Assembly: GCA_937925525.1 (NCBI GenBank)
Contig: CALALS010000131.1
Coordinates: 1-5,500 of the forward strand
From: an uncultured Flavobacteriales bacterium
GTDB lineage: Bacteria; Bacteroidota; Bacteroidia; Flavobacteriales_E; Vicingaceae
DNA length: 5,500 nt
Direction: 5' to 3'
Shown: positions 1 through 5,500 of the stretch, piece by piece
Numbering within the stretch: the stretch's first letter is position 1
Layout of the letters: every line of letters begins with the position of its first letter
Made by a program: the position numbers and the translations under genes
The notes under the pieces: model-generated
Seen by the model: the letters and a program-made list of their open reading frames with translations, nothing else
The model's database searches: none
Told to the model about the DNA's origin: nothing

Positions 1-563
1 ATCAGTTTGGGCTAGCCGTATTCTGGATTTTAAATGGCTTAATAAAGAAAATGGTAATTGGCGATTACATTGCCGTAAACTTTATTGACAGAGTATTCTC
101 TAACCCAATGTTGTATGGAGGATTTGAAAATGTAATGGCACTTTATGGTTATTCCTTACAAGTATATGCCGATTTTTCAGGCTATACAGATGTTGCCATT
201 GGCGTAGCCATGTTAATGGGGTTTCGCCTTCCTAAAAACTTTAATTCACCTTATAAAGCAAAAAGTACAGCAGAATTTTGGAAGCGCTGGCACATTTCAC
301 TTTCCACCTGGCTAAAAGACTATTTATACATTCCACTTGGTGGAAACAGAACGGGAACAATCGCCACATATTTATGTATTACCGGTATTGCCATATTTGT
401 CATTTTTATCTCCGGATGGCTTTGGTTAACCTATGTTTTCTTAGGAATAGCTATCGTTCTTACTACTATTTCCATAATCATTCCCAGCTTTAGAAAAGCA
501 ATTAGTCATAACATTAATTTAGCAGTAACAATGTTGTTGGGCGGATCGTGGCATGGAGCAAGC

Positions 564-566
564 TGA
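564..566 (+). other. Premature in-frame TGA replacing an expected Trp codon
   Basis: The codon order is AGC TGA CAG TTT, directly after the WHGAS block of the MBOAT protein, where family members normally read WHGASW followed by a short hydrophobic run. All other Trp positions I checked in this gene and in fhs are TGG, and no other gene here contains an in-frame TGA. That argues against UGA being read as Trp in this genome. Confidence 0.85.
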
Positions 567-968
567 CAGTTTGTAATTTGGGGTGGACTAAACGGATTGG
601 GCTTAATTATTTATAAACTTTGGAAAAAGATTAGTCCTTATGACGGAAATAGAAAGTGGTACATAAACGCATGGAGAATATTCATCACCTTCACCTTTAT
701 AACCTTTACCAGAATTTGGTTCAGAGGAGAAAGCATGGAAATTACAGGGCAAATTCTTTATCAAATAGCCAACAGTTTTGATTTCAGTATTATTTGGGAA
801 GTTATCGTTTCATTCAAATGGGTATTTATAACCATGCTGATTGGTTACATCATTCACTGGCTACCGGAAAATACCAAAGTTTGGTACCGGCATTTGTTTA
901 TTAAAAGTCCGGTGTATGTTAAAGTATTAGTGGTAATAGTTACTGTTTTTGGCTTATACCAATCCATT

Positions 969-1007
969 AGCGCAGACCATGTACCGTTTATTTATTTTCA
1001 GTTTTAA
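969..1007 (+). repeat. 39-bp direct repeat, copy 1 (3' end of the MBOAT gene)
   Basis: This stretch encodes the last 12 residues (SADHVPFIYFQF) and the TAA stop of the MBOAT gene. It recurs at 1749-1787 with one difference (A at 974, T at 1754). Similarity starts and stops abruptly: the flanking bases of the two copies do not match. Because it is part of a recognisable coding sequence, this copy is the original one relative to the MBOAT gene. Confidence 0.95.
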
Positions 1008-1046
1008 GAGCATTTAATTTGGCGTAATAATTGCTTTTCAGAAATA

Positions 1047-1691
1047 ATGAAACACGCTACACTAATTCTATTTATTATTTCTTACTTAGGCTTATTCTCA
1101 CAAAAAGACACAACACTTTCAGTATATTTTGGAGCCAGGTGGGAACTAACTAAAGGTTTGTATGAAAACCACTTTAATAAAATTAGTGGAAATGCAATAA
1201 AAAAATTAGATGGTTTTAACAAAAAATATCCTGAGAATGGCATTGGTTTAGACTTCACGTTACCCTATCATCCCGACTTTAAAACTTCTAAAAAAAAGTT
1301 ACGCCCATATTTTATATTTAGTTATTCTAAATATTTTAAAAGAGGTGGAACATATAACGATTTAAGTAATCAATTTGAAATTGATGCTTTTAGAACTGGA
1401 GTAATAGGTGGTACAAACTATTCGATAGGTTTGAGTAAACTAGTTTCCTTTCGGATTAATTTAAATATCGGTGTCTATAATACTCTATTCAATTATTCAG
1501 AAAATTCTTATAAAACAAGACAAAACTTTCTTCAGCCCGGATTTGGTGGTGGGCTAACAATGTTTATTAATTTACCCTTGTTTAAAAAGCCTGTTCCACT
1601 AAGCTTTAACCTATTAAAAGTAGGTACGAATAAAGTTTCCGCAAATATTTCTATTCCAGTATTAATAATTCCTCTTTATAATAAAAATTAA
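1047..1691 (+). CDS. Predicted secreted or outer-membrane beta-rich protein, unknown function
   Basis: I do not recognise a named family. The 214-residue product begins with a signal peptide (Met-Lys-His, then a hydrophobic run through about residue 17, probable cleavage after SQ near residue 19). The mature part has several short stretches of alternating aromatic or hydrophobic and polar residues: SVYFGARWEL at 25-34, RPYFIFSYSKYF at 86-97, FRTGVIGGTNYSIGL at 115-129, SFRINLNIGVY at 134-144, FGGGLTMFINL at 166-176, and the C-terminus at 197-210. This fits a small beta-barrel or other exported beta protein of the kind common in Bacteroidota. The ATG at 1047 is chosen because the signal peptide starts there. 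There is no clear Shine-Dalgarno sequence. A weak TTAATTTG box at 1014-1021 could be a -7 element. The gene is markedly AT-rich compared with its neighbours and sits alone between the 39-bp repeats, which suggests recent acquisition. Confidence 0.8.
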   Translation: MKHATLILFIISYLGLFSQKDTTLSVYFGARWELTKGLYENHFNKISGNAIKKLDGFNKKYPENGIGLDFTLPYHPDFKTSKKKLRPYFIFSYSKYFKRGGTYNDLSNQFEIDAFRTGVIGGTNYSIGLSKLVSFRINLNIGVYNTLFNYSENSYKTRQNFLQPGFGGGLTMFINLPLFKKPVPLSFNLLKVGTNKVSANISIPVLIIPLYNKN

Positions 1692-1704
1692 GCTTTAGGT
1701 TTGT

Positions 1705-1745
1705 GATGATATGAGTTTTTAACAGATATAGAAAAAGTTATCATC
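1705..1745. terminator. Weak imperfect hairpin between convergent genes
   Basis: GATGATA at 1705-1711 is complementary to TATCATC at 1739-1745. Inside it, TTTTT at 1716-1720 can pair with AAAAA at 1732-1736. The location between two converging genes suits a bidirectional terminator, but the stem is AT-rich, bulged and lacks a clean U-tract, so this is only a candidate. Confidence 0.2.
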
Positions 1746-1748
1746 CTC

Positions 1749-1787
1749 AGCGCTGACCATGTACCGTTTATTTATTTTCAGTTTTAA
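1749..1787 (+). repeat. 39-bp direct repeat, copy 2 (detached MBOAT tail, overlaps the end of the haem lipoprotein gene)
   Basis: This copy matches 969-1007 in 38 of 39 positions. Read in the MBOAT frame it still spells SADHVPFIYFQF and stop; the one difference changes GCA to GCT, both Ala. It is not attached to any MBOAT coding sequence here. On the minus strand it supplies the stop codon (1768-1770) and the last residues (KTENK and part of the preceding Phe codon) of the haem lipoprotein. Confidence 0.95.
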
Positions 1788-2268
1788 ATTCCTGATTTGA
1801 GAATGTATTAACCGAAGGAGTTTTAATTTTTATAAATCCATGCTTGGAAACTAAATGACAAGCATTGCAGCTATTTGTTAAAGCATCAAAGCTTTCTAAA
1901 AACAAAGTGTCATTTTTTTGTTTAATCGCATCTTCTACCATTTCTATTCCCGCATCTATCATTTGACCGGCAATTTTACCTGTATTCACTCCATCATGCT
2001 CCGGGTGGTACTCCTCTATTTGTTCAATTCCCTCTTCAATTTCATGAATATTGTATTGTGCTAATTCCCAATTTTTATTTAGCCCTGAAAAATATAGTTT
2101 TTGGTGATGAGCTTGAATACCAATCATTATAGCACTAAATTCAGGCTTATAACTTTCACTTACTTTTTTTTCAAGCTCTTTAACTTTTAACTCTAAAAGT
2201 TTATCATTCTTATTTCCACAAGATGAAAAAATAAAAATTGCTAGGGTTAAATAAATACAATGCTTCAT
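1768..2268 (-). CDS. Small c-type cytochrome lipoprotein with one CxxCH haem site
   Basis: The 166-residue product has a lipoprotein signal (hydrophobic run then FSSC, lipid-modified Cys at 17), so it should be anchored to an envelope membrane. A charged, probably coiled-coil stretch follows (about 22-40), then mainly helical sequence with many His, Glu and Asp residues (HH at 54-55, ALTNSCNACH at 129-138). CNACH is a single haem c attachment motif placed late in the chain. A helical body with a C-terminal CxxCH resembles cytochrome c'-like four-helix proteins; that assignment is an inference, and the sixth ligand cannot be named. Start at 2268 is supported by the signal peptide; no good Shine-Dalgarno sequence is seen. 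The gene converges on the inserted segment and diverges from fhs across a 113-bp gap. Its last few residues are encoded by the antisense of the 39-bp repeat, so its natural C-terminus probably already overlapped the MBOAT tail. Confidence 0.85.
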   Translation of the reverse strand: MKHCIYLTLAIFIFSSCGNKNDKLLELKVKELEKKVSESYKPEFSAIMIGIQAHHQKLYFSGLNKNWELAQYNIHEIEEGIEQIEEYHPEHDGVNTGKIAGQMIDAGIEMVEDAIKQKNDTLFLESFDALTNSCNACHLVSKHGFIKIKTPSVNTFSNQEFKTENK

Positions 2269-2340
2269 TTCAAAATTTTGGTAAAATTAATATTTCAAAT
2301 ACCTTAATTACTGCTAAGTGATGAAAATAACCTTTTTTAG

Positions 2341-2349
2341 CTAGTCAAA
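2341..2349 (-). promoter_or_regulatory. Candidate -33 element (TTTGACTAG) for the haem lipoprotein gene
   Basis: Read on the minus strand this is TTTGACTAG, 73 bases upstream of the start codon at 2268. The identical nine bases occur at exactly the same distance upstream of the minus-strand gene starting at 5015. TTTG is the known upstream half of the Bacteroidota promoter. A partial -7 match (TATTTTCA) follows 16 bases after TTTG. The downstream box is poor, so this is tentative. Confidence 0.3.
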
Positions 2350-2357
2350 TCTTTTTT

Positions 2358-2365
2358 TAAATTTA
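2358..2365 (+). promoter_or_regulatory. Candidate -7 box of the fhs promoter
   Basis: TAAATTTA at 2358-2365 matches the Bacteroidota -7 consensus TAnnTTTG at all but the last base. It would give a short leader of about 10 bases before the fhs ATG. The upstream half would fall in the T-rich run around 2333-2338 and is not distinctive. The region is very AT-rich, so chance matches are likely. Confidence 0.25.
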
Positions 2366-2381
2366 CGAAAACTTTAAAACT

Positions 2382-4058
2382 ATGGCAGTAAATATAGACT
2401 TAGAGATTGCTCAGAAAGCTCAGATGAAACATATTACTGAAATTTCTCAGAAATTAGGTATTAATGATGATGATTTAGAATTATACGGGAAATATAAAGC
2501 AAAGCTTCCGCTAAGTCTGCTAAACGAAGAAAACATTAAAAGAAGCAAGTTAATTTTGGTTACTGCCCTTACCCCAACTCCTGCCGGTGAAGGTAAAACT
2601 ACTGTTTCTATTGGCTTAAATGAAGGACTTAACAAAATTGGTAAAAAAGCAGTAGTTGTTTTAAGAGAACCTTCTCTTGGGCCTGTGTTTGGAATAAAAG
2701 GTGGGGCTGCCGGTGGTGGCTATTCTCAAGTTGTTCCAATGGAAGATATTAACTTACACTTTACAGGTGACTTTGCAGCTATTGAAAAAGCCAATAATTT
2801 ACTATCAGCTCTTATCGATAATAATATCCAAAACAAAAACAATAACTTAGGTATTGACCCAAGAACAGTGGTATGGAAAAGAGTGATGGACATGAACGAT
2901 CGCTCTCTCAGAGAAATCGTTATTGGACTTGGAGGAACCGGAAACGGAATTCCAAGACAAGACGGTTTTAATATTACTGCGGCTTCTGAAATCATGGCTA
3001 TTCTTTGTTTATCGAAAAGCTTGTCTGATTTAAAAGAAAAGCTCGGAAACATCTTTGTTGGGTTTACATTTGATAAAAAACCTATTTACGCCAGAGATTT
3101 AAAAGCTAATGGACCAATGGCGCTATTATTAAAAGACGCCATCAAACCTAATTTAGTGCAAACACTTGAAGGAAATCCTGCTATTATCCATGGAGGACCT
3201 TTTGCGAATATTGCTCAAGGAACCAACTCTATAATCGCAACAAAAATGGGCTTATCTCTTGCTGATTATGTGGTAACAGAAGCAGGTTTTGGTTCAGATT
3301 TAGGTGCCGAAAAATTCTTAAATATTAAATGTGGTTACGCAGGCCTTACTCCAAGTGCTGTAGTTATTGTTGCAACTATTAGGGCGCTTAGATATCATGG
3401 CGGAGTTGGTTTAGATAAGATAGGAGAACCGAATGCTGAAGCAGTGGAAAAAGGTTTATGTAACTTAGAAAAGCATATCGAAAACATGCTTGCTTTCAAT
3501 GTAACACCTGTTGTAGCAATAAATCATAGAACAGGCGATACAGAAGAAGAGATTGAAAAAATTATTAATAAATGTAAGGCAAAACATGTGCAGGCAGTTG
3601 TTTCTAAAGGATGGGCTGAAGGTGGAGAAGGAACAAAAGAAATCGCTTCGGCAGTTTCTAAAGTTGCAGACAATCACTCTAATAAATTACAACCTACTTA
3701 CAAATGGGAAGATAGCGTTGAAAACAAAATATTAGCCATTGCTCAAAAAGTTTATGGCGCAAAAGATGTTGAATACAGCAAGCAAGCAAGAACCGATTTA
3801 AAAAGAATTGAAAAACTTGGCTTACAAAACTTACCTGTTTGTATCGCAAAAACTCAAAAGTCATTCTCTGATAATGAAGCTTTGGTTGGAAGACCATCTG
3901 GCTTTACATTAAATGTTAGAGAGATTGAAATTTCTGCGGGTGCCGGATTTTTAGTGCCAATTACCGGTGCAATGATGCGAATGCCGGGACTTCCAAGTAT
4001 TCCTGCATCTGAAGGAATGGACATAACGGATGACGGTAAAGTAATTGGGTTATCTTAA
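2382..4058 (+). CDS. fhs: Formate-tetrahydrofolate ligase (10-formyl-THF synthetase)
   Basis: This cytoplasmic enzyme makes 10-formyltetrahydrofolate from formate, tetrahydrofolate and ATP, feeding purine synthesis, initiator-tRNA formylation and one-carbon exchange. The 558-residue product is full length for the bacterial monofunctional family. Key features are the nucleotide-binding P-loop TPTPAGEGKTT (64-74), the EPSLGPVFGIKGGAAGGG block (96-113), VMDMNDRSLR (168-177), FNITAASEIMA (196-206), GGPFANIAQGTNS (271-283), TEAGFGSDLGAEKF (299-312) and the C-terminal MPGLPSIPASEGMDI (534-548). The ATG at 2382 fits the family N-terminus (IDLEIAQKAQMKHITEI). No clear ribosome binding site precedes it. 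The gene stands alone: its upstream neighbour is divergent, its downstream neighbour is convergent and stops 3 bp away, and no folD or fchA is adjacent. No lesion is visible. Confidence 0.98.
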   Translation: MAVNIDLEIAQKAQMKHITEISQKLGINDDDLELYGKYKAKLPLSLLNEENIKRSKLILVTALTPTPAGEGKTTVSIGLNEGLNKIGKKAVVVLREPSLGPVFGIKGGAAGGGYSQVVPMEDINLHFTGDFAAIEKANNLLSALIDNNIQNKNNNLGIDPRTVVWKRVMDMNDRSLREIVIGLGGTGNGIPRQDGFNITAASEIMAILCLSKSLSDLKEKLGNIFVGFTFDKKPIYARDLKANGPMALLLKDAIKPNLVQTLEGNPAIIHGGPFANIAQGTNSIIATKMGLSLADYVVTEAGFGSDLGAEKFLNIKCGYAGLTPSAVVIVATIRALRYHGGVGLDKIGEPNAEAVEKGLCNLEKHIENMLAFNVTPVVAINHRTGDTEEEIEKIINKCKAKHVQAVVSKGWAEGGEGTKEIASAVSKVADNHSNKLQPTYKWEDSVENKILAIAQKVYGAKDVEYSKQARTDLKRIEKLGLQNLPVCIAKTQKSFSDNEALVGRPSGFTLNVREIEISAGAGFLVPITGAMMRMPGLPSIPASEGMDITDDGKVIGLS

Positions 4059-4061
4059 GTA

Positions 4062-5015
4062 TTATTTCTTTCTAACACCAATAGAGTAATTATACTTGGG
4101 AACTCCGCCTATTGGAACGGTATAAAACGGTAAATATTTACCATATTGATTGGTTATGTAAAACCCGACATTATTGTTATTCTTATTACCGGTTTTTATA
4201 ATCTGGATATCTAATGAATTTCCTTTTTCAGCGTCAGTAATTTCGTGCTGGCTGCTAGCCCATTTACCTTCTGTACTGGTAGCAACTTTTAATCCCTTTT
4301 TAGAAGCAGACACTATTCTAATATAAGAATCATCGTCAAAATCAAAATTACTTTGCTTAACAGATACAGTATATTTATCTACAAATGGGTAAATATGGGA
4401 AACCGAAGGAGATTTTTCGTGTAAACGAAAAGTGTATTCGTAAGTAAAAGCATTTCCACCTTCAATTGCAATATTTTGGGTAGGAGAAGTCGATAAAAAG
4501 TATTTATACAAGTTTCCATCATCTCCGGAAGTACCATCGCATATCACCTTAAAAATATAACCGCCATACTCTTCGTGATAATCGCCTTCTATAGGGTTTA
4601 AAGGCCCAAAGGAATACCATTTATTGTCATAAGTTGATTCTGAGCCAAATGTTTTAGAAAATTTTAAAACACCGGATTTATAACCGTCAACAGGCCCTTT
4701 GTTTGCTGCATCATTTTTATTTAACGCATTTGCACCACCATAAACTGAAAAAGTAGTAGTAGTGTTAAATCCAAGCTTACTTTCATCAATTGCACCACCA
4801 CAGTTAGGGTCAAAAACTCTTATAAAAAAGGGAGTTTTATGATGCTTTGGTATTACAAAAAAGAAAATTTGATTATAGTCATCATCACCCCAGCTTTTTG
4901 GGGCATCTTTACCAAAAGTAACTAAGTATGGGATATTCTCTTCTTCACCAGGAATTGGCTGTGCAAACCCTATAAAAGTGCTCATCAAAAGAATTAACAA
5001 AATAACATTTTTCAT
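4062..5015 (-). CDS. Secreted protein of unknown function, neighbour of an OmpA-family gene
   Basis: I cannot assign a biochemical function. With the start at 5015 the product has 317 residues and begins with a clean signal peptide (MKN, hydrophobic core, cleavage probably after FAQ at 17-19). An upstream in-frame ATG at 5054 would add 13 residues before the signal and is less likely. The mature protein is rich in Gly, Asp and aromatics. Recognisable blocks are LVTFGKDAPKSWGDDDYNQ (31-49), FFIRVFDPNCGG (63-74), KWYSFGPLNP (132-141), EEYGGYIFKVICDGTSGDDG (148-167) and FLSTSPTQNIAIEGGNAF (173-190). These look like a beta-sandwich exported protein. From memory, similar proteins occur in Bacteroidota beside OmpA-domain genes, as here (124-bp gap, same strand), so a shared envelope role is plausible but unproven. 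The 3' end lies 3 bp from the fhs stop with no room for a separate terminator. Confidence 0.85.
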   Translation of the reverse strand: MKNVILLILLMSTFIGFAQPIPGEEENIPYLVTFGKDAPKSWGDDDYNQIFFFVIPKHHKTPFFIRVFDPNCGGAIDESKLGFNTTTTFSVYGGANALNKNDAANKGPVDGYKSGVLKFSKTFGSESTYDNKWYSFGPLNPIEGDYHEEYGGYIFKVICDGTSGDDGNLYKYFLSTSPTQNIAIEGGNAFTYEYTFRLHEKSPSVSHIYPFVDKYTVSVKQSNFDFDDDSYIRIVSASKKGLKVATSTEGKWASSQHEITDAEKGNSLDIQIIKTGNKNNNNVGFYITNQYGKYLPFYTVPIGGVPKYNYSIGVRKK

Positions 5016-5087
5016 GTTTCGAATCTTTCCAAGAAGCGTACCACATTTTTTCACGCCCCACTAATCTTATTGATAAAGATAATAAAA

Positions 5088-5096
5088 CTAGTCAAA
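5088..5096 (-). promoter_or_regulatory. Candidate -33 element (TTTGACTAG) for the secreted protein gene
   Basis: This is the same nine-base word as at 2341-2349, again 73 bases upstream of its start codon (5015), inside the 124-bp gap after the OmpA gene. If real, the secreted protein gene has its own promoter in addition to any readthrough from the OmpA gene. No strong -7 box (TAnnTTTG) follows at the usual spacing, so support is limited to the shared word and position. Confidence 0.3.
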
Positions 5097-5139
5097 AAGA
5101 GCCGATATTTTCTATATGTGGCGGTAAATAATAGATAAA

Positions 5140-5500
5140 TTAAAAAATAAAGGTTACTGTTACTCGCCTGTTGAGTTGTTTTCCAAACTCAGTTGAATTA
5201 TCTCCTATTGGTTTATCTTCTCCGGCTCCTTTTCGCATAATTAAATCATCAGAAACTCCTAGCTCAAGAATATAATCGGCAACAGATTTAACCCTCAATT
5301 CAGATAATGTTTTATTATAAGCACTAGTATTAGTGGCGTCCGTATGTCCCTCAACTTTTAAGCTCTTGATTTTTGATTTCAATGTTTTATAATCTTTTAT
5401 CATTTTTCGAATGATTTGCTCATCCTCTCTATCTAGTCGGTGCTGACCTTAACCAAAATAGAGTCTGTATTTATGTTGATCTCGTTCAGGGTGACTGTTA
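5140..5500 (-). pseudogene. OmpA-family C-terminal domain protein, 5' end off window, apparent frameshift
   Basis: The C-terminal domain of an OmpA/MotB-type protein, which binds peptidoglycan and ties outer-membrane or envelope complexes to the cell wall. From 5448 down to 5140 the frame reads through RLDREDEQIIRKM, then VEGHTDATN (GHTD at 5349-5338), LSELRVKSVADYILELGV, a KGAGEDKP loop and QLNRRVTVTF, ending in TAA. The conserved Asp of GHTD and Arg of LSELR, which contact diaminopimelate in the family, are present. The ATG at 5403 lies inside the domain and is not a credible start. Upstream, a different frame (5498 to 5436) reads VTLNEININTDSILVKVSTD, the expected first strand of the same domain, then hits TAG at 5435-5433. 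The two frames overlap at 5436-5448, where one base appears missing (or two extra). This is real gene decay or a sequence error. The stop is 124 bp upstream of the secreted protein gene on the same strand. Confidence 0.8.

Larger units (their letters stand above)
1..1007 (+). pseudogene. MBOAT-family O-acyltransferase (AlgI/DltB-like), 5' end off window, interrupted by in-frame TGA
   Basis: This is the C-terminal two thirds of a polytopic membrane O-acyltransferase, the family that moves acetyl or other acyl groups onto exported polysaccharides such as alginate or teichoic acid D-alanyl esters. The frame is open from position 3, so the true start lies upstream; the ATG at 51 is internal. Visible family signatures are the SGYTDVAIG segment near 178-204, RWHISLSTWLKDYLYIPLGGNR at about 285-350, and the active-site block GGSWHGAS at 540-563, with the presumed catalytic His codon at 552-554. 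Several hydrophobic membrane spans follow. A TGA at 564-566 interrupts the frame right after the catalytic block. The same frame continues (QFVIWGGLNGLGL) for 147 codons with good MBOAT character and ends at the TAA at 1005-1007. Relatives usually have Trp at the TGA position, so TGG to TGA is the simplest explanation. A truncated product would keep the His but lose the last membrane spans. Substrate cannot be inferred; no AlgJ-like SGNH partner is in view. Confidence 0.88.
1008..1748. other. Putative inserted AT-rich segment between the two repeat copies
   Basis: This segment of about 740 bp lies between the two 39-bp repeats and carries one complete gene. A hand count of three sample lines (1201-1260, 1321-1380, 1441-1500) gives 47 G+C in 180 bases, about 26%. 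Three MBOAT lines (301-360, 541-600, 841-900) give 79/180, and three lines of the haem lipoprotein gene (1921-2040, 2101-2160) give 70/180. The different composition and repeat bracketing suggest a later arrival that duplicated or regenerated the end of the MBOAT gene. No transposase, integrase or terminal inverted repeat is visible, so the mechanism is unknown and the mobile nature is an inference. Confidence 0.45.

Noticed and set aside
278..493. Plus-strand open frame inside the MBOAT gene
   Set aside because: It overlaps the MBOAT frame, which has clear family motifs here; the alternative product has no recognisable character.
564..566. TGA read as Trp or selenocysteine
   Set aside because: Trp is TGG elsewhere and no other in-frame TGA occurs. 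MBOAT is not a selenoprotein family and the expected residue is Trp, not Cys.
597..1007. Separate gene starting at TTG 597
   Set aside because: It is the in-frame continuation of the MBOAT protein after the TGA, not an independent gene; no ribosome binding site is visible before it.
969..1787. Integron attC cassette or classical insertion sequence
   Set aside because: The repeat has no attC-like paired inverted halves that I can see, the segment has no terminal inverted repeats, and no transposase or integrase is encoded.
2269..2381. Riboswitch or structured leader upstream of fhs
   Set aside because: The 113-bp AT-rich gap shows no convincing long stem or conserved riboswitch core by eye.
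2447..3897. Four minus-strand open frames and one plus-strand open frame (3553-3735) inside fhs
   Set aside because: They lie wholly within the strongly conserved fhs coding sequence and look like antisense or out-of-frame shadows.
5016..5054. Upstream ATG at 5054 as start of the secreted protein
   Set aside because: It would place 13 mostly polar or charged residues before the signal peptide; the ATG at 5015 gives a standard signal peptide.

Overview
The window looks like a piece of a Bacteroidota chromosome (Flavobacteriales or a relative). The evidence is low GC, weak or absent Shine-Dalgarno sequences, a lipoprotein signal ending SSC, secreted proteins with short signal peptides ending in AQ or SQ, an OmpA C-terminal domain next to a secreted protein of a type I associate with this phylum, and a Bacteroidota-like formate-tetrahydrofolate ligase. 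No tRNA, rRNA, CRISPR array, transposase or integrase is visible.

Layout, left to right. (1) Positions 1-1007 (+) hold the 3' part of an MBOAT (AlgI/DltB-like) membrane O-acyltransferase gene, broken by an in-frame TGA at 564-566 exactly where a Trp codon is expected. (2) Positions 1008-1748 are an AT-rich segment with one gene (1047-1691, +) for a small predicted secreted or outer-membrane beta-rich protein. The segment is bracketed by a 39-bp direct repeat (969-1007 and 1749-1787, one mismatch, 780 bp apart). The repeat is the last 12 codons plus stop of the MBOAT gene. (3) Positions 1768-2268 (-) encode a small lipoprotein with one CxxCH haem site. Its last residues are read from the antisense strand of the second repeat copy. 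(4) Positions 2382-4058 (+) hold an intact fhs, apparently monocistronic. (5) Positions 4062-5015 (-) encode a conserved-looking secreted protein of unknown function, ending 3 bp from the fhs stop. (6) Positions 5140-5500 (-) hold the C-terminal part of an OmpA-family protein, with an apparent frameshift near 5436-5448 and its 5' end outside the window.

The genes do not form one pathway. fhs is one-carbon housekeeping. MBOAT points to O-acylation of an exported polymer. The OmpA-like protein and its downstream secreted neighbour may form a cell-envelope pair, and the haem lipoprotein may be an envelope electron-transfer or ligand-binding protein. The most notable structure is the 780-bp unit: a foreign-looking gene between two copies of its upstream neighbour's 3' end, which resembles an insertion that regenerated the end of the target gene. 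The two coding lesions (TGA in MBOAT, frameshift in OmpA) may be real decay or sequence errors; the sequence alone cannot tell these apart.
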